12,617 nucleotides of DNA from Saprospiraceae bacterium. GTDB taxonomy: Bacteria; Bacteroidota; Bacteroidia; Chitinophagales; Saprospiraceae. Within the stretch, counting starts at the first letter, position 1. Each line of letters starts with the position of its first letter. A model generated the notes under the pieces. The model saw nothing but the letters and a program-made list of their open reading frames with translations, made no database searches and had not been told where the DNA came from. This document shows, piece after piece, positions 1-5,413 of the stretch. The position numbers were made by a program, and so were the translations under genes. Where the stretch lies: positions 1-12,617 of the forward strand of contig JADZBJ010000371.1 in assembly GCA_020852155.1 (NCBI GenBank), read 5' to 3'.

Positions 1-2417
1 ACCTGAAAGTCAACGACCTGAAAGTGTTGCTCAACGGCTGGGTGCAAATGCCGGAGAATACCGAAGATATCCGCATGGATTTGCAATTCGGTACGCCACA
101 AAATACCTTCAAAAGCCTGCTGAGTATCATTCCGGGCGCTTACACCAAAGATTTTGAACAGGTGCAGGCCAACGGTACGGTTCAGTTTGCCGGCATGGCT
201 AAAGGAACCTACAACGAAAAAACATACCCGGCCTTTCGCCTCGATGTTAAAGTCGGAAGCGCCGATTTCAAATACCCCAGCCTGCCGCTTGGCGTATCGG
301 GCATCAACGTAGATGCCAGCATCAATAGCCCGTCGCAGCGCCTGAATGACATGACGGTTAATATTCCGTCGTTCGCCCTGCGCATCGGCTCCAATCCGAT
401 AGAAGGCCGTTTTTTCCTGAAAACGCCCGAAACCGACCCGACCGTAGATACGCACATCAAAGGTGTGCTTAACCTCGGCGAACTCTCCAAGGCATTCCCG
501 ATGGAAGGCGTGCAGGAGCTCGCCGGTATCATTCGCTCGGATATGACCATCAAAGCCGCCATGAGCCAGGTGGATGCCCAGCGTTACGACGAGGTCAATA
601 TGGCCGGTACGTTTGGCATGAGCGGCATCAGTTATCGCGCCGCCGGTACGCCTGCCGTAAAAATTAACGAACTCAGCACCGCACTCACGCCGCAACGCCT
701 CGATATTCAGCAATTTGACGCGAAACTGGGCAATTCTGACCTGAAAGCCAATGGCAGCATTGACAATGTAATGGCCTATTTCAGTACGACGAAAACCATG
801 CGCGGCCAGATGGCATTTTCATCCAACTACTTCGACGCCAACGAATGGATGGAGCCAGCCCCGACCGACGGCGGAAAAGTGCCCACCGACGTACAGGCAA
901 CGACCACCGAAGCGCCGTTTGATCGCTGGGATTTTATGATGGATGGCAAAATCGGCCGCCTGAAATACGACACTTACGATATCAGCAACCTGTCTGCGCA
1001 AGGCCATTTTACCCCTAATAAAATGAACCTCGACAACTTCGGACTGCGCATGAACGGCGCCAGCGACCTTAGCGGCAGCGGCCAAATCCTGAACGCCTGG
1101 AATTATCTGTTCGATAATCAAACCGTCAGTGGTGTCGTCAACCTGAAATCCAACTACTTCGACCTGAATCCTTTCATGGAAGAGCCTGCCGCCGGAACAG
1201 CACAGGCCGCCGCCGCAGCTCCGGCGGAAGAAGTCATTCCGGTGCCTGAAAACATGGACATGACGCTGAATGCGAATTTTAATAAAATTAAATATACCAC
1301 CTACGACCTGAACAACCTCACAGGCGTCGTACGCGTAAAAGATGAAGTGGCCAAACTGGAAGATTGCACGGCTAATGTGCTGGGCGGACAAATCGGCCTC
1401 ACCGGTACTTATGATACTCGTGACCTGTCGAAACCAGCGTATAACATGGACATGGCCATGCAAAATATGGGTTTCCGCGAGGCTTACAGCAATTTTGTTA
1501 CCGTCAAAACCCTCGCGCCGGTGGCCCAGTTGATGGATGGTCAATTTAACACCACCTTGTCGTTGAGTGGCATTATGGGCAAAGACATGACGCCTGATTT
1601 CACCACCCTGTCGGCTGCCGGTTTTCTGGAAACCTTCAGCGCCGTGCTGAATAATTTCAAACCGTTCAACATGATCGGTGAAAAATTGAATGTGGATTAC
1701 CTGAAACGCGTCAATCTGGGCAATACCAAAAACTGGTTTGAAATCAAAAACGGCGCGGTAACGATTAAACCATTCGACGTAAAAGCAGGAGATATTGCCA
1801 TGCAAATTGGCGGGACGCACGGCATCACACAGGAAATGAATTACCAGATGTTGACCAAAGTGCCGCGCAAGACGCTGGAAAAAACAGGCGTAGGTTCAGC
1901 CCTGAATTCCGGCTTGAGCCTGCTGTCAAAAGAAGCCGCAAAAGGTGGTATCAACATTGCCCAGGGTGAATTTATCAACGTGCGTTTTGACATAACGGGT
2001 TCATTGTTCAGTCCGAAACTTGGCATGAAAGTGTTGGGCAGCGACGGTAAAGCAACCATCGAAGACGGCGCTACCGCAGCAGCTACAGAAGTAGCCACCA
2101 AAGCCCGCGATTCGATCACTAACGTAGCCAACCGCGAGTTGGACAAGGCCAAAGACAAGTTGAAAAACGCTACCGACAAAGCCGTGGATACCATCGGAAA
2201 AGTCGTGGACAAAAAGGTCAATGAAGCCGTGGATAAAGTAACCCAACAAGCCAAAGACAAACTCGGTCAGGAAGTTGGCGACAAAGTCGGTGACAAAGCA
2301 ACCCAGAAAGCCGGCGAAGTGCTTGGCGACAAAGGCCAGAAAACGGTTAATGACGTCAAAGACAAACTGGACAAATGGGATCCATTCAAGAAGAAAAAGA
2401 AAGACGGCGGGAATTAG
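1..2417 (+). CDS. AsmA-like envelope protein, 3' part (5' end outside window)
   Basis: The frame is already open at base 3, so the gene begins outside the window; the GTG at 24 and later ATGs are internal. About 804 residues are visible. They are rich in short beta-strand patterns alternating with Gly/Asn turns, as in AsmA/TamB-type proteins that span or sit in the periplasm and affect lipid or outer-membrane traffic. An AsmA C-terminal-like domain lies near nt 1545-2030 (a TTLSLSGIMG segment, then NWFEIKNGAVTIKPFDVKAG). Upstream, a module is duplicated 109 codons apart: SSNYFDANEWMEP at about nt 820 and KSNYFDLNPFMEEP at about nt 1146, then KYDTYDISNL and KYTTYDLNNL. An Ala/Pro linker lies at about nt 1190-1240. 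From about nt 2080 the tail changes to Lys/Asp/Ala/Val-rich amphipathic helix and ends in a lysine run. The AsmA-like call is fairly secure; the cargo or exact role is unknown. Confidence 0.72.
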   Translation, partial: LKVNDLKVLLNGWVQMPENTEDIRMDLQFGTPQNTFKSLLSIIPGAYTKDFEQVQANGTVQFAGMAKGTYNEKTYPAFRLDVKVGSADFKYPSLPLGVSGINVDASINSPSQRLNDMTVNIPSFALRIGSNPIEGRFFLKTPETDPTVDTHIKGVLNLGELSKAFPMEGVQELAGIIRSDMTIKAAMSQVDAQRYDEVNMAGTFGMSGISYRAAGTPAVKINELSTALTPQRLDIQQFDAKLGNSDLKANGSIDNVMAYFSTTKTMRGQMAFSSNYFDANEWMEPAPTDGGKVPTDVQATTTEAPFDRWDFMMDGKIGRLKYDTYDISNLSAQGHFTPNKMNLDNFGLRMNGASDLSGSGQILNAWNYLFDNQTVSGVVNLKSNYFDLNPFMEEPAAGTAQAAAAAPAEEVIPVPENMDMTLNANFNKIKYTTYDLNNLTGVVRVKDEVAKLEDCTANVLGGQIGLTGTYDTRDLSKPAYNMDMAMQNMGFREAYSNFVTVKTLAPVAQLMDGQFNTTLSLSGIMGKDMTPDFTTLSAAGFLETFSAVLNNFKPFNMIGEKLNVDYLKRVNLGNTKNWFEIKNGAVTIKPFDVKAGDIAMQIGGTHGITQEMNYQMLTKVPRKTLEKTGVGSALNSGLSLLSKEAAKGGINIAQGEFINVRFDITGSLFSPKLGMKVLGSDGKATIEDGATAAATEVATKARDSITNVANRELDKAKDKLKNATDKAVDTIGKVVDKKVNEAVDKVTQQAKDKLGQEVGDKVGDKATQKAGEVLGDKGQKTVNDVKDKLDKWDPFKKKKKDGGN

Positions 2418-2448
2418 TGGTTAGTGATTAACGGTAAATGTTTAGTGA
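2414..2448 (+). repeat. Degenerate TTAGTGR heptamer tandem repeat over the asmA-like stop codon
   Basis: Five successive 7-nt steps read TTAGTGG, TTAGTGA, TTAACGG, TAAATGT, TTAGTGA. The TAG stop of the asmA-like gene (2415-2417) lies inside the first unit. Two units are strongly degenerate, so this looks like a decayed array. Confidence 0.5.
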
Positions 2449-2500
2449 TAAAATGAGCGCGCTCCGATCGAATGTTTCGACCGGAGCGCGCTCATTTTAT
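2448..2500. terminator. Bidirectional intrinsic terminator hairpin
   Basis: The arms 2448-2466 and 2482-2500 are perfectly complementary over 19 bp, with a GC-rich core (GAGCGCGCTCCG) flanked by A/T runs. The loop folds further through TCGAA/TTCGA (2468-2472 with 2476-2480). It lies between the converging asmA-like gene (+) and SPOR gene (-). The ATTTTAT arm end supplies a short U-tract for either direction. Confidence 0.85.
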
Positions 2501-2516
2501 AATCCACAGAAGTTGT

Positions 2517-2544
2517 AACATTCAACAACATTCAACTCTTCAAC
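2517..2544. repeat. Short AACATTCAAC tandem repeat after the SPOR gene stop
   Basis: AACATTCAAC occurs twice in tandem (2517-2526, 2527-2536), followed by a partial copy (TCTTCAAC). On the minus strand it reads GTTGAATGTT and starts 4 nt after the SPOR gene stop codon. It is small but has the same placement as the other arrays in this window. Confidence 0.5.
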
Positions 2545-2548
2545 GCTT

Positions 2549-3244
2549 CTATTGTTTGCTGCGGTCAAAAACAGCCGCGTCAATACCTTTTTCTTCGAGT
2601 TGATCCATGACGCGAATGGCGGCGTTTTTGTCGTTGGAGCGATATACGACAACGGCTGACATACCATTGGTCGTTTTGGAAATTTCAGCCTTCGGATAGC
2701 CGGCCTTGATAACCTGTTCCAGGCGTTTGCGTGCGCCTTCGAGGCTGCTGAATGTTCCGGCGCGTACCGCCCAGCGACCCGAACCCGGACCAGCAACAGT
2801 TGCAGTTTTGGCTACGCCTTTCGCTGTTTGTGTTGAGGTTGAAGGTTTTACAGCAAGTTTGGGCGCTGTGGTTGTCGCCGGTGCAGATGGCTTGGCTGCG
2901 ATGGATTTTTCAGCAGTTGGCGTCACTGTTTTAGTGGCTGGTGTAGTGGTTTTAGCCGGTGTCGTTGAGGTGCTTGTAGGCGTTGTAGCACCTGTTGTGG
3001 TGGTGCTTTTAGCGCTTGAAGTCGAGTTAGGGGCGGCGGTAGTATCGCCGACATAAGTGCTGCCACTGACTTCAGCATTTTCGTTGTTGAAGCCCATATC
3101 GCGCAGGGTTTGCTGTAATTCAGCCTCTTCAGCGGCTTTGCGCTGTTTTTCTTTTTGCATGTCACAGGCTTTCCATCCGGCTGCCAGCAAAAGGAAACCG
3201 AGTAAGGCGTACAGCACGTAGGTGAGCATATTATTGGTTCCCAT
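2549..3244 (-). CDS. Membrane-anchored SPOR-domain protein
   Basis: 231 residues. A single transmembrane segment lies at about residues 7-23 (LTYVLYALLGFLLLAAG). A short charged, coiled-coil-like stretch follows (29-50), then a Thr/Ser/Ala/Pro-rich low-complexity linker (about 60-150), then a C-terminal SPOR domain (about 157-228; it begins RWAVRAGTFSSLEGARKRLE and ends in GIDAAVFDRSK). SPOR domains bind peptidoglycan strands stripped of stem peptides and often localise to division sites; the layout anchor-linker-SPOR is the usual one, so it likely acts in the periplasm. The Met at residue 6 is an alternative start and would leave the membrane anchor intact. No Shine-Dalgarno is seen. It lies 94 nt downstream of rsmD on the same strand and may be cotranscribed. 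The partner is unknown, and the sequence does not identify a named division protein. Confidence 0.85.
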   Translation of the reverse strand: MGTNNMLTYVLYALLGFLLLAAGWKACDMQKEKQRKAAEEAELQQTLRDMGFNNENAEVSGSTYVGDTTAAPNSTSSAKSTTTTGATTPTSTSTTPAKTTTPATKTVTPTAEKSIAAKPSAPATTTAPKLAVKPSTSTQTAKGVAKTATVAGPGSGRWAVRAGTFSSLEGARKRLEQVIKAGYPKAEISKTTNGMSAVVVYRSNDKNAAIRVMDQLEEKGIDAAVFDRSKQ

Positions 3245-3314
3245 ACCTGAAAATTGTTGTGGTTAAAATGTGAAAGGTTCGAGCATTTTCGGCTGCAAGG
3301 TAGTAGCGGGCGCT

Positions 3315-3339
3315 ATTTTTTCAAAATTCACGAAAAAAT
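3315..3339 (-). terminator. Weak AT-rich hairpin at the rsmD stop
   Basis: ATTTTTTC (3315-3322) and GAAAAAAT (3332-3339) form an 8-bp perfect inverted repeat with a 9-nt loop, touching the rsmD stop codon (3339-3341). There is no GC core, so termination would be inefficient at best; read-through into the SPOR gene is plausible. Confidence 0.3.
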
Positions 3340-3893
3340 CACGCTTCGGTTGGCGCTTCTTTGAAAAAGGAAAAAATGGTTTTGCCATAATTCCGAACGT
3401 CGTATAAGTGTGGGTGTTCGGAAAAATCATGGTGCGGGTTGTGTTCCATGACAAACAATCCGTCAGGCAACAGCAGTCCTTTTTCAAAGATTAAATCCGG
3501 AATTGTATCAATGGTCGGCAATGCATAGGGCGGCCCGGCGAAAATATAGTCGTATCGGGCGCTTGTACTGTCTATAAACCGGAACACATCCATCTGCACA
3601 ATGCGTAATTGCTCCTGAATACCCAGCGTTTCCGTTATTTTTTTTACAAAACGCACCGCATCCGGAAATTTGTCCACATACGTCACATCCTGACATCCCC
3701 TTGAAATGAATTCATACCCGTGACTGCCCGTACCGCCAAAAAGATCCAGCACTTTTACGTCTTCAAAATCCATCAGGTTATTCAGGATATTAAACAACGC
3801 CTCCTTGGCCATGTCCGTCGTCGGGCGTGTGGGCCAGTGATCTGCCGGCGGATTGAATCGCCGACCTTTGAATTTTCCACCTATTATTCGCAT
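3339..3893 (-). CDS. rsmD: 16S rRNA (guanine-N2)-methyltransferase RsmD
   Basis: 184 residues, the usual RsmD length. RsmD methylates G966 (E. coli numbering) of 16S rRNA with S-adenosylmethionine during 30S assembly, in the cytoplasm. Seen in the sequence: the family N-terminus MRIIGGKFKGRRF, then RPTTDMAKEALFNIL (23-37), the SAM-binding motif I VLDLFGGTGSHG (48-59), an acidic end of strand 2 (YVDKF, 72-76), and the PPY motif at 121-123. The residue before PPY is Gly120 (codon GGG), where family members I know have Asp (DPPY/DPPF). The start fits the family N-terminus. The upstream region is a heptamer array and no promoter is evident, so transcription from tpiA is possible. Confidence 0.88.
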   Translation of the reverse strand: MRIIGGKFKGRRFNPPADHWPTRPTTDMAKEALFNILNNLMDFEDVKVLDLFGGTGSHGYEFISRGCQDVTYVDKFPDAVRFVKKITETLGIQEQLRIVQMDVFRFIDSTSARYDYIFAGPPYALPTIDTIPDLIFEKGLLLPDGLFVMEHNPHHDFSEHPHLYDVRNYGKTIFSFFKEAPTEA

Positions 3894-3907
3894 GATCGTA
3901 TTTTTTA

Positions 3908-3962
3908 GGGAGTTATGAATATGAGTTATGAGTTATGAGTTAGGAGTTAGGAGTTATGAGTT
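3908..3962. repeat. Heptanucleotide tandem array, left (inverted) arm
   Basis: On the plus strand six clean 7-nt units run from 3921 to 3962: ATGAGTT three times, AGGAGTT twice, ATGAGTT once. Two degenerate units precede them (GGGAGTT, ATGAAT). The orientation is opposite to the array at 3991-4144, with 28 nt between the arms. It lies 15 nt upstream of the rsmD start. Confidence 0.95.
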
Positions 3963-3990
3963 TTTTCGACACCTCCATGATGAATAAAAT

Positions 3991-4144
3991 AACTCCTAAC
4001 TCCTAACTCCTAACTCCTAACTCCTAACTCCTAACTCATAACTCATAACTCATAACTCATAACTCCTAACTCCTAACTCCTAACTCCTAACTCCTAACTC
4101 CTAACTCCTAACTCCTAACTCCTAACTCCTAACTCATAACTCCT
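3991..4144. repeat. Heptanucleotide tandem array, right arm, 22 units
   Basis: 22 uninterrupted 7-nt units, 154 bp. On the plus strand the order is AACTCCT x6, AACTCAT x4, AACTCCT x10, AACTCAT x1, AACTCCT x1; only two unit variants exist. The tpiA stop codon (4146-4148) is 1 nt away. On the tpiA/rsmD coding strand the units read AGGAGTT or ATGAGTT. Because 7 is not a multiple of 3, every frame meets a stop within the array. Confidence 0.97.
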
Positions 4145-4145
4145 A

Positions 4146-4904
4146 TCACCCTTTCAGCGCGCCAATGATGACAGCAAAATCGTCGGCTTTGAGCGATGCG
4201 CCGCCAATGAGTCCGCCATCTACGTCGGGTTGTGAAAACAGTTCTGCGGCATTTTGCGCATTGCACGAGCCGCCATACAGGATGGTCGTGTCGTTGGCCA
4301 CTGATTTACCGTATTTTTTAGCGATAAAAACCCGGATGGCATGGTGCATTTCCTGCGCTTGTTGCGCGCTGGCGGTGCGGCCTGTACCAATAGCCCAGAT
4401 GGGTTCGTAGGCGATGACCACCTTTCTGAAATCTTCTTCTTTCAGATGAAAAAGGCTTGATTTCAACTGTTTGGCGACATAGCCCACGTGCGTATCTACT
4501 TCGCGGATATGAAGAGGCTCGCCACAGCAAAAAATCGGACGCATACCGCGCGACAGTGTCAGGTTGACTTTAGCAGCCAGCATGGCCGGTTTTTCCTTAA
4601 AATATTCACGGCGCTCGGAGTGGCCAATGATGACATATTCAGTGCCAACAGACTGCAACATATCTGTTGAAACCTCGCCGGTAAATGCGCCTTTTTCCTC
4701 GTGGTGGCAGTTCTGCGCGCCGAGGTGAAAGTATTTGCGTACTTTGATCATTTTGCCCACTTCCCGCAGCAACGGGAATGGCGGAGCAATGACGATAAGT
4801 CCTTTGGGCTTTTCCGTTTTTTCAAGGATGCCTTTAACCAGTTCGAGGCCATCTTCGAGGCCCTTGTTCATTTTCCAGTTGCCGGCTACAATTTGTTGAC
4901 GCAT
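4146..4904 (-). CDS. tpiA: Triosephosphate isomerase
   Basis: 252 residues, normal length. It interconverts dihydroxyacetone phosphate and glyceraldehyde 3-phosphate in glycolysis and gluconeogenesis, as a cytoplasmic (beta/alpha)8 barrel dimer. Seen: AGNWKMN (7-13) with catalytic Asn9 and Lys11, GHSERR (94-99) with the electrophilic His95, YEPIWAIGTG (166-175) with catalytic base Glu167 and the mobile loop, and the phosphate-binding YGGS (210-213) and GGASL (234-238). All key residues are present. The start is fixed by the N-terminal motif; no Shine-Dalgarno is seen. The stop is followed directly by a second in-frame stop (TGA TAG) that belongs to the heptamer array. A -7-like box lies about 95 nt upstream on the same strand. 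Confidence 0.97.
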   Translation of the reverse strand: MRQQIVAGNWKMNKGLEDGLELVKGILEKTEKPKGLIVIAPPFPLLREVGKMIKVRKYFHLGAQNCHHEEKGAFTGEVSTDMLQSVGTEYVIIGHSERREYFKEKPAMLAAKVNLTLSRGMRPIFCCGEPLHIREVDTHVGYVAKQLKSSLFHLKEEDFRKVVIAYEPIWAIGTGRTASAQQAQEMHHAIRVFIAKKYGKSVANDTTILYGGSCNAQNAAELFSQPDVDGGLIGGASLKADDFAVIIGALKG

Positions 4905-4997
4905 AAATAATTCAGGTTGAATTCAGGCTGCAAACCTACGCCATGCAAATCTTCCAAAGGGGCTATTTTGCTTTTTTTGAAAACTTGTTGAAATGAG

Positions 4998-5006
4998 GCA
5001 AATTTA
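4998..5006 (-). promoter_or_regulatory. -7 element of the tpiA promoter (TAAATTTGC)
   Basis: On the minus strand the sequence is TAAATTTGC, an exact match to the Bacteroidota -7 pattern TAnnTTTG. No clear -33 TTTG is found at the usual distance. It would give a tpiA leader of roughly 85-90 nt. Confidence 0.5.
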
Positions 5007-5154
5007 CACGTCAACAAAATTCATGTTAAAAAACACGACTTATGCCAGTTGAATATTTTTTGAAAAAACTGATTTATTGACTCAAATGCGGTTTTTGCTT
5101 TCTGTTAACCCCGTTTGAATATTTTCCCAAATTTAATTTTTCAAAAAATCGGTT

Positions 5155-5163
5155 TAATTTTGC
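5155..5163 (+). promoter_or_regulatory. -7 element of the glnA promoter (TAATTTTGC)
   Basis: TAATTTTGC matches the Bacteroidota -7 pattern TAnnTTTG and is identical to the 9-mers at 7604 and 8538. No good -33 TTTG is visible. It implies a glnA leader of about 245 nt. Confidence 0.55.
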
Positions 5164-5311
5164 AGCATCAGAAGTGCGTGACAACACCCATCTAATGCTG
5201 CCGACGCCCGGTTCCTTTCTGATTCAGTTCTTATCGCCGACCCTGCTCGGCCAATGGAATCGCCGCCCCAAAATTGCCCTTTCCCGTTACCGACAGACTG
5301 ATTTTCAACCG

Positions 5312-5335
5312 TATGTGTGCTCTTTGGTACACATA
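5312..5335 (+). promoter_or_regulatory. Hairpin in the glnA leader
   Basis: TATGTGTGC and GTACACATA pair over 9 bp with one G-U pair and a TCTTTG loop. There is no U-tract after it, so it is not a terminator. Any function is unproven. Confidence 0.35.
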
Positions 5336-5382
5336 GTCCAGCCCTGTTTCCGTCTTCACCATATTTATTGCTAACGTCCATT

Positions 5383-5410
5383 ATTCACTCATTCTTTCAT
5401 TCACTCATTC
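5383..5410 (+). repeat. 4-nt periodic repeat just before glnA
   Basis: ATTCACTCATTC occurs twice (5383-5394, 5399-5410), separated by TTTC. The whole stretch is seven tetramers ending in TC (ATTC, ACTC, ATTC, TTTC, ATTC, ACTC, ATTC). It ends 3 nt before the glnA ATG and replaces any Shine-Dalgarno. Confidence 0.7.
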
Positions 5411-5413
5411 ACA

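Larger units (their letters stand above)
4905..5413. other. Divergent tpiA/glnA control region without a gene
   Basis: 509 bases without a credible gene. The first part (to about 5160) is AT-rich and holds two opposed -7-type boxes, one for tpiA and one for glnA. The second part (about 5163-5413) would be the glnA leader. It contains three small inverted repeats: GCAGCAT/ATGCTGC at 5162-5168 and 5195-5201, GCCGA/TCGGC at 5236-5251, and TATGTGTGC/GTACACATA at 5312-5335. A 4-nt periodic pyrimidine-rich stretch comes just before the start. Open frames here (for example 5174-5374) have no recognisable protein features. Confidence 0.7.

Noticed and set aside
819..1820. Open frame of 333 codons antisense to the asmA-like gene
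   Set aside because: Mirror frame of a real coding region, His/Val/Phe-rich, with no recognisable protein features.
2706..3056. Val/Ala-rich frame of 116 codons on the plus strand
   Set aside because: It is the mirror of the Thr/Ser/Ala-rich linker of the SPOR protein, a composition effect.
3908..4144. CRISPR array
   Set aside because: The units are contiguous 7-mers without spacers and there are no cas genes nearby; this is a simple tandem repeat.
5154..5381. Small open frames on both strands in the glnA leader (also 5174-5374)
   Set aside because: Short, no domain or signal features and no promoter or start context of their own; better explained as leader.
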